Notes: generated by a model not told the origin, from the letters alone. Shown: positions 15,875-24,534, counted from the first letter of the stretch. The stretch is DNA of 46,343 nucleotides from an uncultured Bacteroidales bacterium (GCA_905234795.1 CAJOIQ010000016.1:1-46343), one strand, 5' to 3'. Numbers and translations: made by a program.

Positions 15875-16483
15875 ATGAGCACCATCATCACCATCGGCCG
15901 GTCTTTCGGCAGCGGCGGCGGCTTTATCGGCCAGGCCGTCGGCAAAAAACTGGGCATTCCCTTCTACGACAACGAACTCATCTCCAAGGTGGCCGAGGAA
16001 AGCGGCTATTCCAAGAGCCTCTTCGCCGACGGTGAAGAGCGCCGCAGCCTGTTCTCCATGAGCAGCTTCTTCTCCACCAGCCGGCTGGGCGTCATCGACA
16101 GCGGCTATGTGAACGACAACGTGATGTTCAAGATCCAGAGCGAGGTCATCCGTTCCATTGCCGAAAAAGGGGACGCCGTCATCATCGGCCGCTGTGCCGA
16201 CTACATCCTGCGGGACTACAAATGCCTGAGCGTGTTCATTTCGGCCCCCGAGGAATACCGCATCCAGCGCCTGATGAAAGAAGAAGGCCTCTCCGAGGAC
16301 GACGCCGAGAAACTGATGCGCCGCAAGGACCGCACCCGTCAGACGTATTATAATTACTACACCTTTGGAGACTGGGGGCAGGCTTCCAACTACGACCTTT
16401 GCCTGGACAGCTCTGTACTGGGCATCGACGGCACGGCCGATTACATCATTGACTTCGGCCGACGCGCCGGCCTTATCAAGTGA
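15875..16483 (+). CDS. Cytidylate kinase-like family protein
   Basis: A 202-residue P-loop kinase-like protein of the cytidylate-kinase-like family. The N-terminus ITIGRSFGSGGGFIG is the glycine-rich nucleotide loop in its atypical GSGGG form. It is followed by VGKKLGIPFYDNELI, an AVIIGRCADYIL strand and the lid-like RRKDRTRQTYYNYYTFGDWG. True CMP kinases are related, but these proteins have not been shown to act on CMP to my knowledge. It sits 1 bp after the MATE gene and its last codons overlap the GTG start of the serine hydrolase. Confidence 0.85.
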   Translation: MSTIITIGRSFGSGGGFIGQAVGKKLGIPFYDNELISKVAEESGYSKSLFADGEERRSLFSMSSFFSTSRLGVIDSGYVNDNVMFKIQSEVIRSIAEKGDAVIIGRCADYILRDYKCLSVFISAPEEYRIQRLMKEEGLSEDDAEKLMRRKDRTRQTYYNYYTFGDWGQASNYDLCLDSSVLGIDGTADYIIDFGRRAGLIK

Positions 16484-17739
16484 GGCCGGTCTTAAGCATA
16501 ATCTGTCTGCTTCCGCTGGTGCTGCTGTGCGGCCAGCGGCCTTCACCCCGGGAAGAAAACGTCCCGGAGGTACCCGTAGCCTGGAAAACCGACCTCCAGG
16601 GCACGCTTCCCAATGCGCTCTCCCAACTGCCGCGCATGGACCACGCCATTGACAGTTTCCTCAACTTCTGGGGCCTGCAGGGCGCATCGCTCGCCATTGT
16701 GCGCAACGATTCCCTCCTGTATGCGCGCGGCTATGGAAAGGCCGATGCCACCACGCCCATGAACCCGGACATGCGCCTGCGTCTGGCCTCTGTCTCCAAA
16801 CTGCTCACGGCCGTGGGCATCATGCGGTTGCAGGAGCAGGGAAAGGTGTTTTTGGAGACGCCGGTCTTCGGCCCTTTCGGCGTACTTAAGGAATACGACA
16901 AATACATCCGCGACGACAATTATTACCTGATCACCGTGGAGCATCTGCTCCGTCATCAGGCCGGTTTTACCACCCGCGGAGGGGACGTAATGTTCGGCAC
17001 TTCGCGTTTTATGCAGCAATACGGGCTCACCGAACCGCCCATCAGTTCCTATCTGGTGCAGAAAGAGCTGGGCAGGCGCCTGGCCTACGAGCCCGGCACC
17101 TATCAGGAATACTCCAACTTCGGGTATCTGCTGCTTTCCCTGATTATTGAAAACGTATCCGGCATGCCCTATGAGGAGTTCATGCAGAAAGAGGTGTTCC
17201 AGCCCGCCGGATGCCATCATTTTGCCCTGGGCGGCAATTACCTCAAGGACCGTCTTCCCATGGAAACGCAGTATTTCATGCACCCGGAGGCCGAGGAAGC
17301 CCCTTCCTTCGACGGCAAATACGCCTCGGCCGTGAAGTGTTACGGCGGCAATCACATCGAAGGCCTGTACGGTGCCGGCGGATGGATTGGCTCCGTGCCG
17401 GAACTGGCCCGCCTGGTGTGCGCCGTCGACGGCCGCGGTCCCCTGCCGGACATCCTGGATCCGTTCTCCGTAGGGCAGATGACCAACTTTTTTGACAAGG
17501 ATACTTTCGGCCTGGGCTGGGTGGACTGCACTCCCGAGGGCGAGTGGACCCGCACCGGCTCTTTCTCCGGGACATCGGCCCTCATCAAAGTGTACCCCGA
17601 CGGCGAATCCTGGATCATGGTCACCAACACCAGCGCCTGGCGCGGCTCTCGCTTCACCCGCAATACCGCCACCCTCTTCCGCAACCTCCGCAGCAGCTTC
17701 TCGGCCCAACTCCCCGCCCGGGATTTGTTTAGGGAATAG
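16480..17739 (+). CDS. Serine hydrolase, class C beta-lactamase / DD-peptidase family
   Basis: A 419-residue exported serine hydrolase. The SxxK nucleophile motif is SVSK (about residue 106), the YxN-type motif is YSNFGYLLLS (about residue 210), and a C-terminal GTSALIKVYPDGESWIM region may supply the third motif. Members include beta-lactamases, DD-carboxypeptidases and esterases; the substrate here is unknown. Translation seems to begin with GTG at 16480 overlapping the preceding stop (GTGA), giving a hydrophobic leader LSIICLLPLVLLCG. The Cys could be a lipid site, although the lipobox is not canonical. It is the last gene of the plus-strand series that starts at nrnA; the family 1 palindrome A follows. 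Confidence 0.85.
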   Translation: MRPVLSIICLLPLVLLCGQRPSPREENVPEVPVAWKTDLQGTLPNALSQLPRMDHAIDSFLNFWGLQGASLAIVRNDSLLYARGYGKADATTPMNPDMRLRLASVSKLLTAVGIMRLQEQGKVFLETPVFGPFGVLKEYDKYIRDDNYYLITVEHLLRHQAGFTTRGGDVMFGTSRFMQQYGLTEPPISSYLVQKELGRRLAYEPGTYQEYSNFGYLLLSLIIENVSGMPYEEFMQKEVFQPAGCHHFALGGNYLKDRLPMETQYFMHPEAEEAPSFDGKYASAVKCYGGNHIEGLYGAGGWIGSVPELARLVCAVDGRGPLPDILDPFSVGQMTNFFDKDTFGLGWVDCTPEGEWTRTGSFSGTSALIKVYPDGESWIMVTNTSAWRGSRFTRNTATLFRNLRSSFSAQLPARDLFRE

Positions 17740-17756
17740 TTTCGGCCGGGGTTATA

Positions 17757-17792
17757 TTTTTCTCTTGACTCCCGTTGGTATCAAGAGAAAAA
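17757..17792. repeat. Family 1 palindrome, copy A
   Basis: A 36-bp interrupted palindrome: TTTTTCTCTTGA, then CTCC, loop CGTT, GGTA, then TCAAGAGAAAAA. It lies between the convergent serine-hydrolase and MsrA-fusion genes. The outer 12-bp arms pair perfectly. Because each strand has its T-run before and its A-run after the hairpin, it is not a standard intrinsic terminator. Confidence 0.9.
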
Positions 17793-17834
17793 GTCAAATG
17801 ATTGATATACAGCCAATTAGATAGAATTCACAAT

Positions 17835-18740
17835 TTACACCAGCGCCGCCAGCAGTTCCAGCCAGGCGGCATCCACGGTATCAAAGGTGGCGTACTGATT
17901 GTCGTCAATATCCAGAACCGCGGTGACATCACCGTCGGCATGGAATACCGGCACCACAATCTCCGACTTGGACTCGCTGCTGCAGGCAATGTGTCCGGGG
18001 AATTCCTCTACATTGGGAACCACTATTGTGCGGCGTTCTTTCCAGGCCGTACCACAAACCCCTTTTCCAAAACCGATGCGGAAACAGGCCGCCGTGCCCT
18101 GGAAGGGGCCCAGGACCAGCTGGTTATCGATGACCCGGTAGAAGCCGGTCCAGAAGAAGTGCATCTTCTTGGCAATAAGGGCTGCCAGGTTGGCCATGCG
18201 GGCAACCGTGTCCGTTTCCTCTCCCAGATAGAGACGGGCATCCTGGTACAGACGCAGGTAAGCAAAAGTTTTCAGGGGCAGGTGACAGTATCCCTCCGGA
18301 TTCTTGTCCAGATAGTTCTGATGGTATTCCTCGGCGGGATAGAAATTGCGTAAGGGTTCCAGCTCCGTTACCAGCGGAACGCCCAGTTTATCGGCCACCT
18401 CTTTAAATACTGCCTCCAGCACAGGGCGGTCTTCTTCGGAGGTGTAAAATACGCCGCTGCGGTAGCGGGTGCCTTCATCGTGGCCCTGCCGGTTCAGCGT
18501 GAGAGGGTCCGTTACCGTGAAGAACAACCGGGTGAGAAAGGTTAAGTCCACCCGGGCTGGGTTATACCGTACGCGCACGGTTTCGGCAAAGCCGGTGGTG
18601 TCTGTATAAACTTCTTTATAGGTAGGATTCTCGGTGCGGCCATTGGCATAGCCCGGCGTAGCATCGGCCACTCCATCCACACCCTTGAAAAAGTGCTCGA
18701 CACCCCAAAAGCAGCCGCCGGCAAAGTAGATTTCTTTCAT
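17835..18740 (-). CDS. msrA: Fusion of methionine sulfoxide reductase A and free-methionine-(R)-sulfoxide reductase (GAF)
   Basis: A 301-residue two-domain enzyme. Residues 1 to about 155 are MsrA: the catalytic Cys10 lies in GCFWG, the AEEYHQNYL motif is at 136-144 and Cys152 is a possible resolving residue. It reduces methionine-S-sulfoxide. Residues about 157-301 are a GAF domain of the fRMsr type, which reduces free methionine-R-sulfoxide. Its three family cysteines are all present: Cys219 (GPFQGTAAC), Cys229 (KGVCGTAW) and Cys253 (GHIAC). The conserved SKSEIVVP and VLDIDD motifs are also there. One polypeptide could thus handle both diastereomers. It has no signal peptide, so it is cytoplasmic. 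It starts 3 bp after the ABC-F gene. Confidence 0.9.
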   Translation of the reverse strand: MKEIYFAGGCFWGVEHFFKGVDGVADATPGYANGRTENPTYKEVYTDTTGFAETVRVRYNPARVDLTFLTRLFFTVTDPLTLNRQGHDEGTRYRSGVFYTSEEDRPVLEAVFKEVADKLGVPLVTELEPLRNFYPAEEYHQNYLDKNPEGYCHLPLKTFAYLRLYQDARLYLGEETDTVARMANLAALIAKKMHFFWTGFYRVIDNQLVLGPFQGTAACFRIGFGKGVCGTAWKERRTIVVPNVEEFPGHIACSSESKSEIVVPVFHADGDVTAVLDIDDNQYATFDTVDAAWLELLAALV

Positions 18741-18743
18741 AGC

Positions 18744-20423
18744 CTACTCCATCAACTTCTTGTACTTGAAGCGCTTGGGAGCGGCATCGGCTCCCAGGCG
18801 CTGCTTGCGGTTTTCCTCGTATTCCTGGTAGTTGCCTTCAAAGAAAACCACCTTTCCCTCGCCCTCAAAGGCCAGGATGTGGGTGGCGATGCGGTCCAGG
18901 AACCAGCGGTCGTGGGAGACCACCACGGCGCAGCCGGCAAAGCCGTCCAGACCCTCTTCCAGGGCGCGGATGGTGTTCACATCCACGTCGTTGGTGGGCT
19001 CGTCCAGCAGTAGCACGTTGCCCTCGTCCTTGAGGGTAAGGGCCAGGTGCAGGCGGTTGCGTTCACCGCCGGAGAGCACGCCGCACTTTTTCTCCTGGTC
19101 GGCCCCGGAGAAATTGAACCGGGATACCCAGGCGCGGGCGTTCACGTCCTTGCCGCCCATACGCACCCACTCGGAATTGCCGGCGATGGTCTCATACACC
19201 GTCTTTTCCGGGTCTATGCTGCGGTGCTGCTGGTCCACATAGGAAATCTTCACGGTCTCTCCAATCTCGATGCTGCCGGTATCGGGTTTTTCCAGCCCCA
19301 TGATGAGGCGGAAGAGCGTGGTTTTACCGGCGCCATTGGGGCCGATGACACCCACGATGCCTGCCGGCGGGAGTTCAAACGTCAGGTGTTCGAAGAGGAG
19401 CTTGTCCCCATAGGCCTTGGACACGTCCTTGAACTGGATGACCTTGTTTCCCAGGTGCGGTCCGTTGGGGATATAGATTTCCAGGTTGGCTTCCTTCTGC
19501 TTGGTATCGGCCGATGCCAGTTTCTCGTAGGCACCCAGACGGGCCTTCTGCTTGGCCTGGCGGGCCTTGGGGGCCATGCGCACCCATTCCAGTTCCCGCT
19601 CCAGGGTTTTGCGTCGCTTGCTCTCGGCTTTCTCTTCCTGCGCCAGGCGCTTGGTCTTCTGGTCCAGCCAGGAGGAATAGTTGCCCTTCCAGGGGATGCC
19701 TTCCCCGCGGTCCAGTTCCAGGATCCAGCCGGCCACGTTGTCCAGGAAATAACGGTCGTGCGTGACGGCAATGACGGTGCCCTTGTATTGCTGCAGATGG
19801 GCTTCCAGCCACTGGATGGATTCGGTATCCAGGTGGTTGGTGGGCTCGTCAAGCAGGAGGACGTCGGGCTCCTGAAGCAACAGACGGCACAGGGCTACGC
19901 GGCGGCGCTCACCACCGGAGAGCTCCTTGATCAGTTGATCGGGAGGGGGACACTGGAGAGCATCCATGGCCCGCTCCAGTTTGGCGTCTATCTCCCAGCC
20001 GCCGGCCGCCTCAATTTTTTCGGTAAGTTCGGCCTGCTGCTCAAAGAGGGAGTACATCACAGTGTCATCGATGGGACGGCTCAGTTCATCGCAGATAGCG
20101 TTATAGCGGGTGAGCATGTTCATTACGTCCTTGACACCTTCCTGCACTACTTCCAGCACGGTTTTTCCGGGGGCCATCCAGGGCTCCTGCTCCAGGTATC
20201 CCACGCTGTAACCCGGGGCCCAGACTACCTCTCCCTTGTAGGATTTCTCTACGCCTGCGATAATCTTGAGCAGCGTGGACTTACCCGCCCCGTTCAGGCC
20301 CAGGATGCCGATTTTGGCCCCGTAGAAGAAACCCAGGTAGATGTCCTTGAGAATGACTTTGTTGTTGTGAGGGAGCACCTTGCTCACCCCGTTCATGGAG
20401 AAGATAATCTTTTCGTCGGCCAT
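18744..20423 (-). CDS. ettA: ABC-F ATPase, energy-dependent translational throttle protein EttA
   Basis: A 559-residue soluble ABC-F protein with two ABC domains and no membrane part. EttA binds the ribosomal E site and gates entry into elongation according to ATP/ADP. Walker A motifs are GLNGAGKST and GPNGAGKTT. Signatures are LSGGERRRVAL and LSGGERNRLHLAL, with DEPTNHLD and DEPTNDVD after the Walker B strands. The inter-domain linker (SKRRKTLERELEWVRMAPKARQAK) and an arm region fit EttA. ATG 20421-20423 (MADEKIIF) was chosen because a TATCTTTG -7 box lies just upstream. The further upstream ORF has no family support. Confidence 0.95.
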   Translation of the reverse strand: MADEKIIFSMNGVSKVLPHNNKVILKDIYLGFFYGAKIGILGLNGAGKSTLLKIIAGVEKSYKGEVVWAPGYSVGYLEQEPWMAPGKTVLEVVQEGVKDVMNMLTRYNAICDELSRPIDDTVMYSLFEQQAELTEKIEAAGGWEIDAKLERAMDALQCPPPDQLIKELSGGERRRVALCRLLLQEPDVLLLDEPTNHLDTESIQWLEAHLQQYKGTVIAVTHDRYFLDNVAGWILELDRGEGIPWKGNYSSWLDQKTKRLAQEEKAESKRRKTLERELEWVRMAPKARQAKQKARLGAYEKLASADTKQKEANLEIYIPNGPHLGNKVIQFKDVSKAYGDKLLFEHLTFELPPAGIVGVIGPNGAGKTTLFRLIMGLEKPDTGSIEIGETVKISYVDQQHRSIDPEKTVYETIAGNSEWVRMGGKDVNARAWVSRFNFSGADQEKKCGVLSGGERNRLHLALTLKDEGNVLLLDEPTNDVDVNTIRALEEGLDGFAGCAVVVSHDRWFLDRIATHILAFEGEGKVVFFEGNYQEYEENRKQRLGADAAPKRFKYKKLME

Positions 20424-20442
20424 AAAACGTTGCGTATTTGTA

Positions 20443-20450
20443 CAAAGATA
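20443..20450 (-). promoter_or_regulatory. -7 box for the ettA-msrA unit
   Basis: CAAAGATA on the plus strand is TATCTTTG on the minus strand, 19 bp before the ettA ATG. No clear -33 TTG was found. Confidence 0.5.
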
Positions 20451-20570
20451 CGTAAAAAATACTTTTGTTTTATGCCCTCCGATGGGTAGTGAGCCAGTCC
20501 CGTGGCGGCAACCCGTTTGAACTGTATCGTGGGCGCTTTTGCATAATCTACTGTATTTCAGCAACTTAGG
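20451..20570. other. Intergenic stretch without a recognised gene
   Basis: The 294-bp gap between the divergent ettA and 20718 genes holds the ettA -7 box, palindrome B and the promoter of the 20718 gene. I see no ORF with family support and no RNA structure of note in 20451-20570. Confidence 0.5.
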
Positions 20571-20606
20571 TTTTTCTCTTGACCCCAAGCGGCATCAAGA
20601 GAAAAA
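20571..20606. repeat. Family 1 palindrome, copy B
   Basis: 36 bp with perfect 12-bp outer arms TTTTTCTCTTGA / TCAAGAGAAAAA, inner CCCC...GGCA and loop AAGC. It is preceded by TTAGG and followed by CTTA, as is copy C. It sits between two divergent genes, so it cannot serve as a terminator for either. Confidence 0.9.
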
Positions 20607-20634
20607 CTTAACTATGTGATTTTGAAAATGTTAG

Positions 20635-20666
20635 TTTGTTTTTATGCATTTAAATAATTAGATTTG
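20635..20666 (+). promoter_or_regulatory. Promoter of the three-gene envelope cluster
   Basis: TTTG (20635-20638), a 20-bp spacer and TAGATTTG (20659-20666) match the Bacteroidota consensus well. The ATG follows 51 bp downstream, leaving a leader of about 45 nt. Confidence 0.65.
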
Positions 20667-20717
20667 CATGGACCCGAGGCTATTGTAGACAAAACGTCCA
20701 TATAATCAATAACGCCT

Positions 20718-21593
20718 ATGAAAAGAATTATTATCCTCACCGCATTCCTGCTACTCGGTATTATTTCTCTTCGTGCAGCCGATCTTGTCTATGTTTTTAA
20801 ATATGGCCAGGTCTATGATGGAAAGCAGTCCTATGCCAAAGAGGTAACAGTTCTTGCTTACGACGACTGTTCTGTCGTCGTTTATGGAGAAACAGACCGC
20901 CCTTTTTATTTCACCTTTTATTGCCAGCTTTTCGCAACAAATGCAGGGGGTGGTATTCTTACATTTTATTCCGACGATGCTGAAGACCGGGAAAAAAGAA
21001 AGAAATACCCTCTGATGAGTATCACGGGTCAAGGCGCTGTGGGCTTCTATACCGACGAAAACAGTGGCATCCAACTCACACTCAACATGAAAACGAGAGG
21101 CGATACCGCGAATCAATCGGCCTTCTTCACTTTACGGGACGACTTTAACAACAAAACAGGTGCGTTTTTCCGGCATTTCTTTGGACTGGATAAACCTGTA
21201 GCCGCACCACCCGAGCCCACTGCTTCTGTAGATCAGATTTGGTTGGAGCACAACAAATGGTACATGGGAGTTCTCAAGGGAATGGAAGTTCATGTCAAGT
21301 TCCAGACCTTCAACCAGCGGGGTATACTGGGTGTATGCAACGCATTATTTTACCTTTCGGACGGACGCCAGATTATGGACACCAACTTCCAATACAGAAG
21401 CCTGTATGGTCAGGTAGTGGCAAGCGACAGCTTCATCCCTCAATATGACAACACCACTTTCAATGATTTTGTCATTTTCATGCCGTATACGGAATTGCAT
21501 CTTAGCGGCCACTGGGACTGCATGGTGCAGGTTGAGGTCGTTATTGGCGGTCAAACAGCAAAGAGCGATTTCGCTTATTTCACTTATAATTAA
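20718..21593 (+). CDS. Secreted protein of unknown function
   Basis: A 291-residue protein with a clear Sec signal peptide (MKRIIILTAFLLLGIISLRA, cleavage likely before ADLVY). The mature protein is rich in aromatic and beta-strand-like segments. It has a Pro-rich joint near residue 160 (DKPVAAPPEPTAS) separating two parts. I do not recognise a family. It is the first of three same-strand genes of envelope type (21617 lipoprotein, 22810 membrane protein), with a 23-bp gap to the next. GC content is visibly lower than in the surrounding housekeeping genes, suggesting an acquired cluster. Confidence 0.7.
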   Translation: MKRIIILTAFLLLGIISLRAADLVYVFKYGQVYDGKQSYAKEVTVLAYDDCSVVVYGETDRPFYFTFYCQLFATNAGGGILTFYSDDAEDREKRKKYPLMSITGQGAVGFYTDENSGIQLTLNMKTRGDTANQSAFFTLRDDFNNKTGAFFRHFFGLDKPVAAPPEPTASVDQIWLEHNKWYMGVLKGMEVHVKFQTFNQRGILGVCNALFYLSDGRQIMDTNFQYRSLYGQVVASDSFIPQYDNTTFNDFVIFMPYTELHLSGHWDCMVQVEVVIGGQTAKSDFAYFTYN

Positions 21594-21616
21594 GAAAGTA
21601 CCTGAGTCCTTCCCGT

Positions 21617-22789
21617 ATGAAAAGATTCGTTTTCCTCCTCGCAACCCTTTCCCTCATCTTTTCCGCATGTGACGACTCCCAGTTCAAAGAGGTTTTTCGC
21701 GTTGACCTGCAGGATGCTTCCGGGGTGGAAAACGTCGCCATACCTTCCATGCCATCCGGATGGCTGGTTTTTTCCAAGCGTAAGGTTGACGGTTACTGGT
21801 ACCTCCGCCTGGAGATTCCCAATATTGACATGATTGCTCTAGGTCCAGAACACGAGTACTATCAGGACGGTGCGCGTTACCTTTTCCGCGACGGGAATAA
21901 ATCTGTCGAACTGGGCTGCGGAGAGGCACCCTACATTTGGGCAACTCTCTCCTCCGATTCCAAGCTGGAATACTCCCCCGACAGGAAAACGGCTCAGAAC
22001 ATTAAAAAGGTCCTGGACAAAGCCATTTTCTTCCCGCCTTATGCCTTCCCGACAGATGAGGTCGCCGTTCCAGAGGAGGCCGTTGAGCCTGAACAATCGT
22101 ACGAAGACGTGGCTGTACCGGAGGAGGCCGTGGAGGAAGATACTTCTTTCGCCGATTCATCCTACGGAAAACTGCTCATTGACGGGAATTTCACCGAGAC
22201 CGGTAATTACCATCGTGGGATTGGCATGTTCGGAGCCAGTTTTTCTGCACCCGCTTACACTTACCACATTTCAATGTATGAGAAGGTCTTGATCCGAACG
22301 TTCTCCGACGGATCTTATGGACAGTATGATTTCGATGAAGAAGGATCCAAGACGGGATATAGGAAATATCGGAACTCCTCTGGCTCCAAATCTTGGATTT
22401 GTTATAATCCACAGGAGAATTCCTTCTATGTTGAAATGGAATCGGACGGTTATACCTGGAATTGCGACATTGTCCCGGCCGGTTCATACAACAACACCGC
22501 CCCCGCCCAGCAATACAATAATGCTCCCCAGAATATCGTTCCCGACAACAGTGGAAGGGAAATGATGTACCGAAACCAATATGAGGTCTGGGAAAGAACA
22601 GTACAGAGACATTGGCAAACTCTCACCACTATGCGGGAGGGTGGAGCACGTGTTTCTGTCAGAATGAACTTCGTTAACGCCCAGTCGCAGATGCGCCAAA
22701 TCCGCCAGAATGCCCAGATGGAAGGCATTCATATTCCCACAAGCCCTTGGGAGAGAGCATCTGTCCCATATAGCTTGTATGACGACTAA
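21617..22789 (+). CDS. Lipoprotein of unknown function with a tandem acidic repeat
   Basis: A 390-residue predicted lipoprotein: signal peptide MKRFVFLLATLSLIFSAC with lipid Cys about residue 18, followed by DDS, the acidic type of +2 context often linked to surface export in Bacteroidota. Residues about 151-182 contain two copies of a 16-residue unit beginning VAVPEEAVE. The central part has an aromatic-rich stretch (FSDGSYGQYDFDEEGSKTGY). The C-terminal ~80 residues are polar and helix-prone with Gln and Asn runs. I recognise no family. It lies between the secreted 20718 gene and the membrane protein at 22810, 20 bp before the latter. Confidence 0.7.
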   Translation: MKRFVFLLATLSLIFSACDDSQFKEVFRVDLQDASGVENVAIPSMPSGWLVFSKRKVDGYWYLRLEIPNIDMIALGPEHEYYQDGARYLFRDGNKSVELGCGEAPYIWATLSSDSKLEYSPDRKTAQNIKKVLDKAIFFPPYAFPTDEVAVPEEAVEPEQSYEDVAVPEEAVEEDTSFADSSYGKLLIDGNFTETGNYHRGIGMFGASFSAPAYTYHISMYEKVLIRTFSDGSYGQYDFDEEGSKTGYRKYRNSSGSKSWICYNPQENSFYVEMESDGYTWNCDIVPAGSYNNTAPAQQYNNAPQNIVPDNSGREMMYRNQYEVWERTVQRHWQTLTTMREGGARVSVRMNFVNAQSQMRQIRQNAQMEGIHIPTSPWERASVPYSLYDD

Positions 22790-22809
22790 CCCTTTCACCT
22801 CGCGAATAT

Positions 22810-24267
22810 ATGTCAACGATATCCTTCATACAAAGCGAAAGAGGCCTCGGTGAAAGCGGACTCATTCAAACCGACTGCCTTAAGGTCCTGTTCAATGGAA
22901 CCGAGGTTAAATCTTTCGACAACTACCTCCTGCTCCACACCTACGGCAGGAGCCTCAACCCCCGGGAAGACAGGGCCTGCTTCGTTGCCCAAAAGTTGCC
23001 TGACGGTACCCTTCCGGACATTGACATCGAATCCGACCCCGGAAAGCCCACGCTACTGTGCGTCTACGACATCTACAAGCATAAGATCGTGGCCGAGATT
23101 CCCGTTTCCCGCATTCCCGTAGACTTGACCTGGGATGACAACGGGGACCTTCCCGTCATCGGCGCAAAGAAGAGTTCCTCCCCTGCAGGGGCGCCCATAA
23201 GGGTCTTCAGTCTCTCCGTGAGCGAAGCCAAGCGCGAGTACGACGAAGCCCGCCGCCATATGAACACCACCGGGACTGTCACGGCCGATGATCCCATGAA
23301 CGATCCCACCCGGCTGGAGCACTACCTCTTCTATTATGACCCCAGGTACGTCCACGGGACTCCTTTCGAGTACGCCTCCAAGATGCGCAACAAGTACTAC
23401 CGGGAGCATGGTCTTGATGTCCCCTACGGGGTGCCCGACCGTTCAGACTATGTTATCCCCGCTGAACTTCTCTTTTTCCAACCCTTAGAGGAGATCCATG
23501 CGGCGCAGGCGCATATGGGTTCAGTTGACGGATTCTTTACCGCAGAAGACCCCATCTACGACCCCACCCGGTTGGAGCACTACCTCTTCGAGCACAATCC
23601 GTATGTGAACACCACCCCTCCCATCGTTTACGCCATCCATGAGCGGAACGAGTTCCTGCGGAGCCACGGCCGGCCTGTCCCCTACAAGGATTTGGACGAG
23701 ATTGACATCAAGGCGATGGAGACTCTGGAGACCACGCCTCTTGTCAGCAAGCGGCCGGAGGACATGGCGAAGAAGAAGGAGCAGCAGAGGAAAGACAATA
23801 ACCGTCATGTCATCCTCTGGTCCGTCCTCTTTGGACTGTTTTTCCTCGTTCTTGCCGCCTTCCTCATATGGAAAGGTAAACCCGGTGCGGCAGGAACCGC
23901 CATCTCTATCCCCATGGTAGCGTTCCTGACCTCTATTACACGCATTACAAGCCGGTACCAGCCCGCCATCCCGGGAAACTACAACCTCTGGCGTATTGTG
24001 GTCTTCTTCGTCCTCCTCTTCTCATCGGCCACCTACCAGGTCGCAAAGGGAGTGAACCGACTGGTGGAAATGGTTTTCGGAGCCGAATATCCGGGTTGGA
24101 CCTTCATTGTGGTATCTATCCCCCTCGTGACTCTATGGGGCTACGCACGGGTCAGAAAGGGCCGGAGTGCCGATATCAAGGAGGCAAAAAAATGGGGCTG
24201 GTTGGTTCCCCTGTGTGCTTCCCTCATCCTGGGTTTTCTGATGTATTTCATCAGGGCCATCAAGTAG
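22810..24267 (+). CDS. Membrane protein of unknown function with an internal domain duplication
   Basis: A 485-residue protein without a signal peptide. It has a ~340-residue soluble N-terminal part and about five hydrophobic segments from residue ~345 on (VILWSVLFGLFFLVLAAFLIW is the first). The soluble part holds two related repeats of about 68 residues, near 138-205 and 227-294. Each contains an acidic (A/T)(D/E)DP..DPTRLEHYLF block, then a P.Y.. element, then a Y...RN(K/E) helix and a HG..VPY end. A basic segment (KKKEQQRK) precedes the first helix, so the soluble part is probably cytoplasmic. I recognise no family. It completes a three-gene cluster with the two exported proteins upstream. 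Confidence 0.7.
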   Translation: MSTISFIQSERGLGESGLIQTDCLKVLFNGTEVKSFDNYLLLHTYGRSLNPREDRACFVAQKLPDGTLPDIDIESDPGKPTLLCVYDIYKHKIVAEIPVSRIPVDLTWDDNGDLPVIGAKKSSSPAGAPIRVFSLSVSEAKREYDEARRHMNTTGTVTADDPMNDPTRLEHYLFYYDPRYVHGTPFEYASKMRNKYYREHGLDVPYGVPDRSDYVIPAELLFFQPLEEIHAAQAHMGSVDGFFTAEDPIYDPTRLEHYLFEHNPYVNTTPPIVYAIHERNEFLRSHGRPVPYKDLDEIDIKAMETLETTPLVSKRPEDMAKKKEQQRKDNNRHVILWSVLFGLFFLVLAAFLIWKGKPGAAGTAISIPMVAFLTSITRITSRYQPAIPGNYNLWRIVVFFVLLFSSATYQVAKGVNRLVEMVFGAEYPGWTFIVVSIPLVTLWGYARVRKGRSADIKEAKKWGWLVPLCASLILGFLMYFIRAIK

Positions 24268-24281
24268 AACCGCTTTGACAT

Positions 24282-24448
24282 ATGATTAGAAAGCACATTC
24301 CGGCACTCATCACCCTCGCAGTAATTATTACCCTGTTTCCCTTCTGTAGGAACTCGGCGCAGAGTAAGGGCGTGGACCTGGGCCTCTCCGGACGTTCGGA
24401 ACCTACAAGGTTTTCGGCCTGCTGGTGAGACCCGTCAAGGATGAATAA
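24282..24448 (+). pseudogene. Remnant of a secreted VDLGLS-type Bacteroidales protein with its middle deleted
   Basis: ATG at 24282 opens a frame with a signal peptide (MIRKHIPALITLAVIITLFP) and then QSKGVDLGLSG, resembling the VDLGLSVKWA opening of secreted Bacteroidales repeat proteins. The frame stops at 24428 after 48 codons. In the next frame the bases 24392-24448 read RTFGTYKVFGLLVRPVKDE then stop, like the FGLSVRPV ending of the same protein class. So only the two ends remain, joined out of frame after loss of several hundred bases. Confidence 0.6.
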
Positions 24449-24526
24449 AGCAAAACCTCAATACAATACCGCCCCGTAATGACGGGTAATCCAGAGGGAG
24501 AGGTAATACTTCTGAGATATTTTTCG

Positions 24527-24534
24527 TATCTTTG
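24527..24534 (+). promoter_or_regulatory. -7 box of polA
   Basis: TATCTTTG at 24527-24534 lies 6 bp before the ATG at 24541, so the polA transcript should have almost no leader. The box also overlaps an in-frame TTG (24532), which argues against that codon as the start. Confidence 0.55.

Noticed and set aside
16720..16760. GGCTATGGAAAGGCCGATGCC in the serine hydrolase as a possible further core copy
   Set aside because: It resembles the inverted core only in its GCCGATGC part, has no flanking inverted repeat and encodes the normal GYGKAD motif.
17757..17792. Family 1 palindromes as rho-independent terminators
   Set aside because: On either strand the T-run lies before and the A-run after the hairpin, and copy B sits between two divergent genes.
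20424..20588. N-terminal extension of the EttA frame
   Set aside because: The extra 55 residues have no family support and include the promoter; EttA proteins begin near MADEKIIF.
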